The notes: generated by a model not told the origin, from the letters alone. Positions 45,476 through 57,446 are shown, counted from the first letter of the stretch. The stretch: DNA of 64,000 nucleotides from Acanthosoma haemorrhoidale (GCA_930367205.1 OV884009.1:80187189-80251188); one strand, 5' to 3'. Numbers and translations are program-made.

Positions 45476-46689
45476 TGTAACAACAGTTATGTAAAAAACA
45501 GAAATATTTTTATAAAATTTTTTTATTAGCTGTTCTCAGGCAGCAGCAGTTTTGTGCGTGAGACCCCCGAATCTACTGAACAATTAATTATGGTCCAATT
45601 TAAGAGTTTAATAGCCCGATTTATCCGCACAGGCCACTATCCTGAAAATAATTACGGTGAGTTAATCACTGAAAAAATAAGCAGCGCTCACCTCATCGGG
45701 TTGCATGGTAGAAGTAAGTGGTGAGAATTCGTTGATTTGTATCGCAGTGAAAATATCTGTTAGAATTAATAGAAGAAGCTTTAGCCAATTGGCTCAAAAT
45801 ATACACTTTTTTTTGTGGGAGGATTTTGATTAAGCAACTAAAAAAAATTGTCACGCCTAAAAAGAGAGGCACACCAGTCAGATATGTACGGGTCAATAGT
45901 AATTCGTTTGTGGGCTTGGACGTCCTGAGTTTTCACGGATAGTGGCTGCAAAAATGATCCAATAGAACTAAAATTTTATTCCAAAAAACAGGCGTATTGT
46001 CCGTAAAACACAATAAATGGTCGTGACAAGAAAAATACCAAACGTGTAAAAGTTTCGCTAACATTCTAACTTCAAGTCACAGCTCAGAAGCTACATGCAA
46101 TTTTTTTTTTAATTAAAGATATTGCAAGTTTGTTTTTTTAGCTAACAATAGACATCGTCTATTTAATACCACCGGAATCAATTTTAATAAGTTTTTATAG
46201 GTCAATTACTTTACCTGTTTACACGTTTAGCTCCTCCGACAACGACAGAATCTTCTGCTAATTGATAAGCGCAATTCGGATTTACATCATCGAACTATTT
46301 AAACGGTTCTCAGACGTCACTAAAATCGACGAAGAAAATCTCTTCCTACATTAATATTTTAAGGATGCCACAGATTCACTAAAACTTATGTTCCTTTCGT
46401 AAACGGTTAATACGATATAGGTTCAGGGGATGTGTCGAGAACCTCATTTTGGCCCATAACACTTGGTATATTTGAAAATGCATCTAACAGTAAACAAGTG
46501 TATATTGTACTGGTATACTATTTAACACATCAATTTTTTGACAACTGTTGTTGCAAGTTTGATCCTAAAGAAATCTGATTTCTCTACAATATTCAGGATT
46601 TAGATCTTTGTCATGTGTAGCTGCCCGATTTACTAATAATACTATCGATTTCACAAAATCTAATTGGCAGTTTGAAATTCCTAAAAGTA

Positions 46690-46770
46690 TTCATTGTTAT
46701 CAACAATAAAAAATCTTTATTTGAAGAAAATTACAATCTGCCCTAATAGGACGTAATTAATAATTATAAT
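46690..46770 (-). repeat. Family B tail fragment
   Basis: On the minus strand: TTACGTCCTATTAGGGCAGA, then TTGTAATTTTC, followed by AATAAAGATTTTTTATTG. Only the tail remains; its limits and target duplication are unclear. Confidence 0.55.
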
Positions 46771-46982
46771 AAATGATCTGATATATATGGACCCCTCACA
46801 TATTCATGATTTTGAATCGATTTAGTACGATTTTGATTCGTACGATGATGAGAGGTTCCACATATTTAAGAAAGAATATGCGTTTAAGCCGATTTCCATT
46901 TGTCTGAAATTATTTAACCATTTGGAATTTTTTTTAATTAGCTGATCAAAATATCTTAAGGATATAAATAGTTCAATAATAT

Positions 46983-47214
46983 ATTTTTTTTTCAAATCTT
47001 TATTGTGATAAAATTACAATCTGCCTTATTGGAATATAAATAATTACGATCAATGTTCTCATTCATACCATATTTACAATTATTCATTCACTCGCTCATT
47101 CATACAGTATTTGCAAAGACCCCAGAGACCTCCCAAATCCAATCTACATGGTTTATCTCCCCCCTCGCATGCCAAAGAGGAAGTCTTGGGAAGTCCCCCA
47201 CGCTCCTCCATAAA
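46983..47214 (-). mobile_element. 232-bp 5'-truncated family B LINE with exact 11-bp target duplication
   Basis: Minus-strand insert limited to the 3' UTR (CTTCCCAAGACTTCC, GTATGAATGAGCGAGTGAAT) and tail (AAGGCAGATTGTAATTTTAT, CACAATAAAGATTTG, A run). TTCAATAATAT flanks it at 46972-46982 and 47215-47225. Confidence 0.9.
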
Positions 47215-47225
47215 TTCAATAATAT

Positions 47226-48599
47226 GTTTTATAATGGATTAAGATATAATATTATAATTGTATCTGGCTCTGTGTCTTATGCTAGATTCTTAGAACACTT
47301 ATATTTTCCTAGTTAAAATAAAATTTTGAGCTTAGAAAACTATTAATAACATACTGAAGTTTTTTTTTAATATCGAGAGCCCTTAAGTATCAATTACATG
47401 TAACATTATAGAGCTGAAGTTTTTCATTATATCACATTTATAGCTTAGTGTTACGGTTCAATATCCAGCTAACATTCCAACGGTCAACGAGAAATTCCTT
47501 TGAGAAAAGAATTGGGAACATTTTGAATTTAATATGTCATAGATTTATTTATTTTTTAAGTGCCTTTTGGTGAGAATGACAAATGATCAAGCCAAGGTTG
47601 TTAGAATTTACCCTGGATTGGCACCCATTAATTATTAACGTAAAGTTAATTTATCATATTCAGGATGGATTTCTAGTAACAGTGGCATAGGGTGCTCGGT
47701 ACCTTACAGCTGATTTCATTCATACCATATTGGATGCTGTATGATCCAATGTTTTATGTTAAAATATGTCGTTATAAATGAATAGGCAAACATGTAATGT
47801 ATATTTAGTGCGAGAAAGATAAGTATATTTCACGATTCACTGCCTATCATGATATAAGAAAATAATTTGACTATAAATCTGAAGATAATGTAAAAATAAG
47901 GAGGGTAATTCAGAAACATTGTTATATTATTTCTTGATAAAAAGGGAGGGAGGAGGTAGCTATGCCGTCGATCTGCTAGCATATGAATATATTTCAGGGC
48001 AAGTACCTCGATAGGATGTGAACTTGTTGCCGATACTCTAGCCGTAGCCAGGGAACGGCGACAATGCCTCCAGTAAATCGTCAGTTATCAGGGATCAGAT
48101 TGGAAGCACTCGGCTGATAAAAGCTCCCCCGAGAGCTGGGATCAGACTGCCGGCAGGTGCGCCTCAAAAATCCTTGCCCCCAACCAGCAGGAAGATTTGT
48201 GAGGAGGAGGTCCCCAAATGCAATTTCCTATCGAGCCTACCCTTCCTCGCCCTTTTCCTGTTTGGTCCCCTCTTCCCTACGTTGACTTATACTTACGTAT
48301 CACTTTTAGGCCTTCTCCACGATCTCATTTAATTTTCAATATTAAAACATGGACGACTAAGCTTTTATTCTGGAATAATTTTAAGATATTCGATTATACC
48401 TTCGTATCTTACATTGTCCACCTTCTCAACTTCTAGCAACATTTTAAATATGTCTGTAAATCGTAAAAACTAACGCGTGGAATTCATTATTAATTGATAA
48501 TTGGTGGCACGCTATAAAAAGAATCTTATTCATAATATTAAAGCGACTATCAATAACAGACGAGTATATTCCTGATTTGCGGTCAGGTGCTCTTTCATC
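47226..48599. other. Unassigned spacer with a GC-richer segment at 47940-48210
   Basis: No gene. The GC-richer segment and the frame at 48218-48436 are not recognised. Confidence 0.45.
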
Positions 48600-49115
48600 A
48601 AAACTATCTATTAGCATCTTCGATGAAAAACAAAGTCAATTAACTTTTCGTCAGGACTTACTCTTTTGGAAAGGGAAGCACATGAACATCAAACGCATCC
48701 CATCATAAAATAAATGACATATTAAAGTGCTCAGAAAGCTAGTATTTGCCCCATTATGCATTACATAATCAATAAAACCCTCCACTATTCTAGAACAAAT
48801 TCCCTTTATTTTTTTTGAAATTCTGTACAGAATTATCTACACATATCTAGTAATCCCTCTGCAAGATCGCCATCTAGCGGAGCGGGGGACGCCCCCCCCC
48901 CTACTATGCTATTCGAAGATTGATGCGGCGTAGGCTCAAGATCTGTTATTATTAAGCCGTTAGTCCTGGAAACAGTGTCCTCCCTCCTCTCACTACTGAG
49001 CGTCTGTGGCTCTCTCTCAGCATATAAGTCTTAACTGCTACTATCTAGCAGCAATGTGGCTGCAGGAGCACAATTGCCCAACTACCCTATTAAGGCAGAT
49101 TGTAAGTATTTTCAA
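48600..49115 (+). mobile_element. Decayed family B-like LINE 3' part (subfamily with CAGCAATGTGGC tail)
   Basis: Plus-strand blocks AACATCAAACGCATCCCATC, AAAGTGCTCAGAAAG, TATTTGCCCCATTATG and AATAAAACCCTCCAC match the RT thumb order of 42895-43000. Then comes GAGCGTCTGTGGCTCTC and the tail CTATCTAGCAGCAATGTGGC...TTAAGGCAGATTGTAAG. Confidence 0.7.
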
Positions 49116-49862
49116 ATGATGATTTTTAGTGCAGATAATAATGAGAGTCAATTGCAACTACAGGTGCATATAACGTTCTCCTATACTTATTCACCTAGTA
49201 TTTGTTTGAGATAGTGGTATTTATGATCCCAAAACATCGACGGACGCCATTGAAGAGAAGAGGCGAGTCACAGTGAGGTAATTCTCTATAGTGGCCCGGA
49301 CGACTTAAAACAATGGTCTCACAGAATACTTATTGGACAGTCTCCTCTTGAATCTAAACTGTATGAAAGAAGGCACTGCTTTGCCTCCAGTGTCCTCGAC
49401 CACTTGCTTGGTGCCAAGAATCCTTCCCCCGTCCATGTATTTGTATCGTTAATTTTTTTTTTATGGTGACACGACCCGTAGCTTCAGATAAACGTTTTTA
49501 TAATAACACTCTCAGTGGTCCTAATTTGTTCCAATTTATGGTTTTGATGCATCTTCGCTTGAGTGGTCATAACTACGCATTCACAGAGTATGGTGGGATG
49601 TGTTCACAAAATTATAACCACTGTGGATTTTTAGATTTTCCTAGCAGTTTTTATTAAGCAGGCTATTGGTTTGCCGTACGTATACTTGTGTTATTTTTAG
49701 TTATATCATGTTTGGCATCTAAATGTTATAAAACAATGCACATTAAAATATAATGCAAATTGATTAACCTGAGGAATGGTGAATTACTGGATCGGGTAAT
49801 TTAATTTCCAAAAATGGTTGTAAATTATTCATAATGGAACTTCTTTTAAAGTTCAATACTAT
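49116..49862. other. Non-coding spacer
   Basis: The frame at 49463-49657 has no recognised domain. No repeat identified. Confidence 0.45.
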
Positions 49863-50810
49863 TTATTGCTGTACGGTGCCACGTTACATACTCACTTGAC
49901 TGACAATACAGCTAAAAGGTCCAACAATTCCAGGGTGGGATCATGAGAAAATTGGTCCGACATACCCCTCTCGAGAGGTTAAAGAACGCCGACCTGCACC
50001 CGTTGCTTGGTGTGCCATCAATGTTTGGTTGAGTCAAACCCTGCTTAAACTGAAGACAGAGAACTTACCCAGGAGATAATACAACATGTACGAGGAGGAT
50101 CACATAATGGTTTTATTACATTAGGGCGTAATAATGTAACAATGCCGAAAGAAAAAACGAGAGAACGCTTCTCGAAGAAATCCATGGAACATAGGGAGCT
50201 CTGGAAATGTCAAGAAAACCTGGAGGGACGGAGAGTGATCTGCAACAACGGGATCAATAATGATGATGCACCAGTGATGATGAATCATTTTTCCTCAAGA
50301 GCCTGAGTGAAACCCTTCCCGCGCAGAAATAGTTCTTAATGGAGTAGATAACATTCAAACTATACAAACATAATAATACTCACACTTATTGGTGCTTGGT
50401 GTACCATCGGTGGGTGAGTTCGGAGACACATCAAGTTTTTTGACTCGTTGCAGCACCTCACAAACCCAGTGTTTAACACTATGACCCTACCACCCTTCCC
50501 ACATTGATGGCAACAGACTGTCGGGGAAAATTAGGTTAAAATTTAGTTTAAGGTTTTATTGTTAGATGTAAGTTACTTTTAAGTGATAAATAAGGTGAGC
50601 CCCACTTTTAATAAATTCAGTCCATTAATGTATAATGTACATCATTATACTTCTGTACAATGCAGATCACTATTAGTAAAAAACAGACTTTGTATAAAAT
50701 GTAGCCAAGCCACAGGAAATATAATGAAGCTATTGTAAATAGATTCGTTAGTAGATCTATATTTTGTAACATATATTAATTTTGTAACAAGGGGAAATGA
50801 AAAAAAAAAA
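49863..50810 (+). mobile_element. Family C LINE 3' part, interrupted by a 373-bp insert
   Basis: GCTGTACGGTGCC at 49866 begins the RT C-terminal coding text (compare 28607). The coding text is broken by small deletions, then by the insert at 50020-50392. It resumes at GGTGGGTGAGTTC, AAGTTTTTTGACTCGTTGCA and AACCCAGTGTTTAACAC, followed by the 3' UTR (GGTGAGCCCCAC) and an A run at about 50800. No target duplication of the whole LINE was found. Confidence 0.8.
50020..50392. mobile_element. Unidentified 373-bp insert with 16-bp duplicated target (one mismatch)
   Basis: TGCTTGGTGTGCCATC (50004-50019) and TGCTTGGTGTACCATC (50393-50408) flank it. The uninterrupted LINE at 28747 has this word once, so the duplication was made by the insertion. 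It starts ATGTTTGGTTGAGTCAAAC (5-bp hairpin arms GTTTG/CAAAC) and ends CTCACACTTATTGG, without poly-A. One plus frame is open for about 80 codons (REL, then TQEIIQHVRGGSHNG; ends VMMNHFSSRA), but the second copy has a frameshift in it. I do not recognise the family. Confidence 0.75.
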
Positions 50811-52217
50811 AATTATAGCGGTGATAAAACTGATTCCATCAATCATGGAACGCCTAGTATCAGGTTGGTTATGCATTTATTCAGTTTCACTAACTTTGAA
50901 TGGCATTAAATGTCATTATAGCACATTTCAATGTCAATATATTTGTTATTGACAATGTTTTTAGTGACAAAACGCTGATCGTCAGTGACACAAGTGGCTT
51001 GGCCAATAGAAAGATTTATTTCGGTAACAACTACCAAGTAGCTTAACAACGACCATCAATGTTGAAGTAGCAATTATTCACGAATTATTTATATTATTTG
51101 CTAGTATGAATCAAGGGGCGTTTTTATATTGAGATCAGCGAGGCCCTTTATTGCGTAATATCGCTCGTCAATAACGTTGTATCATGTTTGACAATTTATA
51201 AATAATTTACATTATTATTTTGTTCGGGTTTCCCTGGAAATCCATTGTATTAATTTCCCTGCTGGCAATCTATTGAGCAGAGAGCCATTGAAGAGAGATG
51301 ATGCCTTAATCCAGCTAATAATACCTTCAGAAATCCTCACTCTTAGATACCAGTTAAGCTTTCGTATTTCACCATTTATCTCCAGCCTATTGTATTTAAT
51401 TTTCAATACCTTCCTTTCTCTCTCTGTCCCTTTTTTTTTTTTTTTTTGTAATATTCCTTTATGTGCCTTTGGGAAACCTACTCGTGCAATCTGCTGATAA
51501 GAGAAATGGGTAGATCAGAAGCAAAGGAGACAAGAAAAGCGCTTTTGAAAAGTCATGAACAAAATCATAAAAATGGTCATGTGAGGGGAAGGAATATATA
51601 AAAAAGCGACATTTGCAAACCTATTATTGGTTTGCACAATTCCAAAAAATAATTAAAATCAATACAATTCATTGAATACACCCAATCTATGCGACAAGCA
51701 GAGTGTGAGTAATTTTTCTGGTTCAATATTTTATTCTTCTGTTCAATAACTATTAAAACCTTTTTATTACGGACAGTACATAATACACGTTTTTTTAATT
51801 TATTAAAATCAATTAATCATCTTTTAAAACAATCAATTTAGATCCGACCTATAGACGTACCGTTATTGTTAATGTTATTATTTCCATGAAAGGTTCCAGA
51901 GAACCAGTCTGGAATTAGAAAAAAAAACTCTTCATCACAGAAACGAATAGTCCACAACACCTCGAAATATGCTGATTATTTTTTGGTTCAAATTCAATAA
52001 CGGTATGGGTGGTAAACAAATTAAACGTAGAAACGTACGATTCGCTGACTTTAAATATTTTTATAAGTTACTGCTCTGGAGCTATTGAAGGTTTAATAAT
52101 TTGAATTTCCTTCCTGGTTAATAGCACACTAATTATGACAGCGTATGAAGGGTTTCAAAGATATTAAAAAAAACTAAGGTTCTGAGGGCTAACAATAAAA
52201 ATGGCATATTAAATAGT
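50811..52217. other. Non-coding spacer
   Basis: AT-rich. The paired frames at 51215-51497 have no recognised domain. Confidence 0.5.
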
Positions 52218-52231
52218 TATTAATATAAGTA

Positions 52232-53131
52232 TATTTACCACAGACCCTTTTCCTAATCCTACAGTCCTACCTTTCAAACCGCTTCTTCCAAGTCCGCTGT
52301 GGTTTAGAATACTCTAACTACTATCCCATAAATGCAGGAGTTCCACATGGCAGTGTCCTGGGCCCCATCCTCTATAACCTATACACCGCTGATGTCCTAT
52401 TCTTGGTCACATTTGCAGATGACACTGCAGTCTAGTCATCCCACCCAGACCCCGACATAGCATCCCATAACCTTCAAAAACACCTTGACGAGATCGAGTA
52501 TTGGTGCAATCAATGGCGGATCAAAGTTAATGAAGCAAAATGTTCCCACATTACCTTCACCCTTTGTCGCAAGACTTGTCCACTAGTTTATTTTAATTCT
52601 ATTCCTCTCCCTGTATCCGAGACAGTACGGTACTTAGGTTTCCATCTCGACAAACGAGACCTGGAACCCACATACGATACTAAAAAGAAAAGAACTAAAC
52701 AGACGCTTTGGACAACTGTACAGACTACTTCAAAGGACATCCCATCTCTCAATAGAAAATAAATTACTAATCTACAAAGTTATACTTAAACCAATGTGGA
52801 CATACGGAATAGAGATATAGGGGACAGCAAGGACAATGGGTGACAGTGGGAGTCCTGGCAATGCCCAGTTTCTCCAATCATGTCCTGAGCGTCTGTGGCT
52901 CTCGCGCTCTTGGTCAGCCTTTACTGGCTAGTATCCGGTGACGCGGCTGACGGAGGAGCGTGGGGGGCTTCCCATGTGGATATGGGAGGTCTCTGGGCTG
53001 TCTGTAAATATTGTATGAATGAGCGAGTGAATGATGAATTGTAAATATGGTATGAATGAGAGAATTTATCTTAATTACTTATTGCCTTATAAGGCAGATT
53101 GTAATTATAGTACAATAAAGGAATATATATA
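52232..53131 (+). mobile_element. 5'-truncated, internally deleted family B LINE with exact 14-bp target duplication
   Basis: Begins in the RT at TTTACCACAGACCCTTTTCC. It retains GVP-H-GSVLGPILYNLYTAD (Q to H) and the FADDTAV codons, followed at once by a TAG. After GGGGACAGCAAGG the sequence jumps to GTGACAGTGGGAGTCCTGG, a deletion of about 280 bp relative to 42468-43491. The tail is TTGCCTTATAAGGCAGATTG and CACAATAAAG-like (TACAATAAAGG) with a TA run. TATTAATATAAGTA flanks it at 52218-52231 and 53132-53145. Confidence 0.95.
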
Positions 53132-53374
53132 TATTAATATAAGTACCGAACCGGTTTTATGTGAATAGAATACTGTGTCATTTGTAGAATAGGCTATATT
53201 GTGTGGAATATTTGAATGTATAAAAAAGGTTTTCGGTAAAACATATTTCGTAGCTTTTATCATTTTACGTGAATTATTGATGGAACCTAATTTCGGTTGC
53301 CGATGGCAAAATAATATTTAGGAGACCTTGGATCAACTAAGGTATCACGGAAACATATATCAAGCAAAGAAGAA

Positions 53375-53510
53375 AATGATAGGTCTGTTTCATCGATACA
53401 ACTGAAAATCAATGGTTTCGCTGAAACGGTGGCAGGGTGAAAAAATCTTAGCTGGTTAATAATTCATCTGACGTTTCCAACGTAAACTTGTGCGAACGTG
53501 GGACAAAAAG
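53375..53510 (+). repeat. Direct repeat F, copy 1
   Basis: CATCGATACAACTGAAAATC, AATGGTT, TTAGCTGGTTAATAATTCAT and CGTAAACTTGTGCGAACGTG align with 54140-54305. Confidence 0.7.
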
Positions 53511-54139
53511 TCCTATTTTTTATGACTTCATAATAATGAATTAACATATCACTACGCCTTTTGGTGTAACAAAACAACACCAGATATACAAATATAGAAA
53601 TGTCATTGTTTTAAATTTGATAATTCAAATCATCACACTTTTCATTCAGTGGGGGGAGGTGACAATCATGGTGAATTAGCTGGTCCCTGTGCTGTATATT
53701 GTATAAATATATGTTAACTGTAAATTGTAATATTATTCCTTTATAGTGTTGTTTGAAATTTCATTTTAATAAAAAGATTTTCTTGCTGGTAATAAAATTA
53801 ATTTATAAAACTGCGTAATTAACACATTTTGGCTGGAAAGAACCTATATACCTGCAATCGTTTTTTTTAGACAAAAATAAACCTTTATTGACGTAAGTGG
53901 GTTTTCCAGTTATAAACCAACAAATTATACTACTCTGGGGGGGTAGGCATATTGGGTACAGCGAAGTTTTACCGAAACTATAAAAACAAAACGAATGCAG
54001 GGAACATTTAGAAAATCATCACACATTTTCAAATTCTAAAGTTAGGTCTCTGTAAAAAACTTCTTTCATCCGAATGAGGAAAAATGCTAAAGTGACTGAT
54101 CCTGGATTGCACATTAAAAAATCATTAAAGATAAAACTG

Positions 54140-54305
54140 AAAAAGACAGGTATGTACCATCGATACAACTGAAAATCAATGATTCCAGAAGAAGAAAAAA
54201 AAAGAGAAGCTCTCTGAAACAATGTGAGGGTAAAAGAATGTCAGCTGGATGATAATTCAGCTGAAGTGTCCTGTGTAAACTTGGGCGACCGTGGGAGTGT
54301 CACAG
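54140..54305 (+). repeat. Direct repeat F, copy 2
   Basis: CATCGATACAACTGAAAATC is identical to copy 1. Then GTCAGCTGGATGATAATTCA and GTGTAAACTTGGGCGACCGT follow, with an extra A/G-rich stretch (GAAGAAGAAAAAAAAAGAG) in between. Family unknown. Confidence 0.7.
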
Positions 54306-54751
54306 TTGGGAACAGCCAGAGGCACCACTCAAAGAGACCAAACCAGCGTCCCGCTCAAACCCTCCTCCCTTAACAACCTAAGTCAAACAAATCTTCCTTT
54401 AGGGATAAATATTCAAGGCCCGCTTCTACCAAATTCAAATTAACCGTTGAATGAACAATTACTTTTAAAAAAACCCAAAAAAAACTCGATCGATTAATTG
54501 AGTGGGCGGACATTAACAAGGGTTTTATGTTAGTTAAAAAACCCAATGGGGTCATCGTTTTTTTTTTCCTGGATTATTTTTCAAGGATGAGCAGATAAAT
54601 GCTTTCAATAACGAGTTTTACGTTTAAACGATGACTTGTTTTGCTTCCGTCTGCCATAATGTCTTACTCGAAATGATTTATTAAAAGCATATATACTTAT
54701 CAATATACCTGTTGATGTATCAAAGAACACTAGGTAATTATTCGTATGTTG

Positions 54752-54967
54752 TGTTAGGGTGTATGAAAAAATAACACAAACAGGTGTTCACGCTACGAAA
54801 GACTTATTTATTCAGGGAAAGGTTGCACAGTCAGTTCGTTTATAGTATGCAAAGATTGGCCGTGGCTTAATTTGCCATCTTTGAGCTAGATAGTGCATGG
54901 TGTCAAGCTTAAAGATTGAGTCGTTATATTGGTTGCCCACAGAGGGTGCTCAGTTTGAGAATAATAC
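54752..54967 (-). mobile_element. LTR-like element, family D copy 3 (best preserved)
   Basis: Read on the minus strand: TGTATTATTCTCAAACTGAG, CACCCTCTGTGGGCAACC, a TATAAA (plus TTTATA at about 54840), GAATAAATAAGTCTTTCG with the poly(A) signal, GTGAACACCTGTTTGTG and an end in ACACCCTAACA. TG...CA borders with TATA and AATAAA in this order are what a solo LTR shows. No 4-6 bp target duplication could be matched, so ends are provisional. Confidence 0.45.
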
Positions 54968-56784
54968 ATGTATAGTAATGAAATCGTTTAGGTTGAAAGC
55001 AATAGCAGAAGGGAAGATAATATGCATTTATGTGATTGTCAGTTGGAACAAGAACCAATATACTTACTAAAATCCTTCTTAAGACAAGAGTAAACGTACA
55101 CAGATATAACAGGGGGGTGCCCGTCATAAACTTGAAAAATATACTAGACTGAAAGCATGTTCGGGATTTTACCGAAACTACATAAAATATACGGGGGAAA
55201 TCCACCACTCAAACTCCCCAAAAGTGGAAAATTACCTCTTTTTTTGGTACAAGGTGCGAGGCACTTGAGGTTTTCAGCTTAGGGGTGACGACAGTGGTAA
55301 GGGAGGACATGAAAGCAATTTTAAAGGTGTATGTTTTTTCCACAGTTGGTTCTTCATCACTTGGTCGTTCATCACACATATATTTATTTTTTTTATATTG
55401 CATAACCAATTGGTTTTTGTTTGTTACAATAAAAGATAGCGTTTTTCGAATCATGTGAAACTAATAGGTGTGTCTCTCTGAACATGTACTACAATCTGAT
55501 GATAAACCTCTTATTACCTCAACAATACACATTATATACATGCTCATGAATGGAAGGAAAAGCTGCCGGAATTATCAAAATGAACATGTTTAAACCATTC
55601 ACAAGTTTTAAAATGATTATTACGAAAGCTTAATATTTCCTCAAAACCCCTCAAGAAAGTAAAAACGTAAGTGGGAAAATTAAAAATTTAGGGAATCCCA
55701 ACATTTGTGAATCTTGAAATTTTTAATTGTGTAGCCGACTCACAGTATGATTTGTCATTACATTCTAAGTTAAGACTTAAATTATGTAACTGCATTAATG
55801 TAAATCATAATTGTTATCAATATCAATAACGACGTACGTATAACAAATTTATTAATTACTCATGGTTGAGTTGTAGTGAACAATATTGCTTAAAATGTAT
55901 CAAATGTGCATTATACTTACAATGTAGGTGTAAAATTCCATGTCCAGTTTGTGTGGAGGCAAATAAACAGCAAAAAAGGACCTAAAAATCCTCTGATATC
56001 TAAAATATAAATCAGCTTATAAGTGGCATCAAGACATTAGGTAACAGTTCATTCTCTTCTGTAACTAAATGTAATAAATAGGATTTGAGACTGACAAGTG
56101 AGCGTTCCGTCGGAAAGCCGGCACGTGCCTAAAATCCGGTTCAAAATCCATTTAGGACCAAATGAGATTGCCTTAGGTAACTAAAGCGAGTGAATGTGTC
56201 ATCTCATTGGCGTCAGAGTAATTCTACCACTCAGGGTGGCTGACAGTCAACTCTCAGGTTGGAGCACGAGAATCCCAAGAATGGCAATTGTGTTCATTAT
56301 TACCTACCGATTGGTATGAATTTCATTACATATCGGCAAATGAATAGTATGACTAGAAATATGATTTAACGGTAGCGTTTGTGTCACAGTTAAATTTGAG
56401 ATCATATATGATATTATATGTGTAATAGTACCAGCGATCATGTGTGATAACCCAGCTACTCGATTAGCGTACTTAATTTAACAGGGCATTTCAAACAATA
56501 CATGATGTCTGAAGTGATCAATATTGAACAGAGGTCTGGACAGGTTGTTTTATCATTATGCTAAAACCTTTGGATAAGCATGGGTTGAATCTACACATTG
56601 TACAAGGCGGTGGGAGAGGAGTGGAATCTGATGATGATAAACTGATTTCACATCAATTATGAACTAAATTCCATTTTTGTAAATATAAATTTTACCTATA
56701 GGGGGGACTAAATACTTATTAAATGACTGTGATAAATCGCCATTTCAACCAAAAGAAAAGAAATGTCAATCACTAAAATCTTAC
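54968..56784. other. Unassigned spacer
   Basis: Minus-strand frames 54924-55454 have no recognised family. A segment at 56095-56290 has GGTTCAAAATCC, weakly like a pol III B box, but no A box at the right distance. Confidence 0.45.
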
Positions 56785-56905
56785 TCTATGAATGAGCAAG
56801 TGAATGAAGAATTGTAAATATGGTATGAATGAGAACATTGATTACTTTTATTATTATATATTATATAATTATAGCCCAATAAGGCAGACTATAATAATAA
56901 TAAAT
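56785..56905 (+). repeat. Family B tail fragment
   Basis: CTATGAATGAGCAAGTGAAT, GAATTGTAAATATGGTATGA and CCCAATAAGGCAGACTATAA parallel the end of the 3' UTR in 23395-23856 and 52232-53131. The hairpin has been altered. Confidence 0.65.
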
Positions 56906-57446
56906 ATTTTTAAATTTAAACTAAAATCAAAAGTAAATAGTCCGGACGATAGAATTATTATTGTTGCTACGCTTAGACATTTCAAGAAACTGTGTGAAGA
57001 AAAAGTGTTTTCTTTTGAAATATTGACAGCTAGTCTATGTGTTTTCCCGGACTTCGTTATGAATTAGAAAACTATATTTTAATGAGGAAAACCAAGCTTA
57101 TGCTTTACAATGCCATCCACCCATCCAACCTTATATAGTTCAGAAACTTGGACAATCTCGAAGCAGGTCGTACGAACTGTTTGTTATTTTTGTTAATGAG
57201 GTTGGTTACTAGTTAGCTTAGTAACTCCCTGTAGTGTTTCCCTCCATTTTGTCCAGGGTAGAACTGGGACTATTGCGGAGGCATACGTGACATTGATACA
57301 GTGGGTCTCTCATCTCCAGATTTCACATTTGTATAATAATTGGCTTTTATGTTTTGTCTTGAATTTTTACTTTATTTTTGTATTTATCTGCCATATGGGA
57401 CATTCAAAACATTGCTGGAGTTTGATAGGTCCACATTGATAGGTCC
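56906..57446. other. Non-coding spacer
   Basis: Nothing recognised. A 14-bp tandem duplication TTGATAGGTCCA(CA/TG) occurs right at the border (57422-57449). Confidence 0.45.

Larger units (their letters stand above)
43506..46689. other. AT-rich intergenic DNA with a direct-repeat pair
   Basis: No gene supported. The frame at 45693-45896 and plus-strand text near 45590-45720 show no recognised family. A G-rich stretch at 44790-44870 has GTAGGGGTAGGGGTAGCAGG. Confidence 0.45.
53146..54751. other. Non-coding spacer with direct repeat F
   Basis: AT-rich. Apart from the repeat pair at 53375 and 54140 nothing is recognised. Confidence 0.5.

Noticed and set aside
45590..45720. Short plus-strand frame MVQFKSLIARFIRTGHYPEN as a gene remnant
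   Set aside because: Too short, no domain recognised, surrounded by stops.
56130..56160. CCGGTTCAAAATCC as a tRNA or SINE B box
   Set aside because: Spacing is one base too long and no A box is present at a suitable distance.
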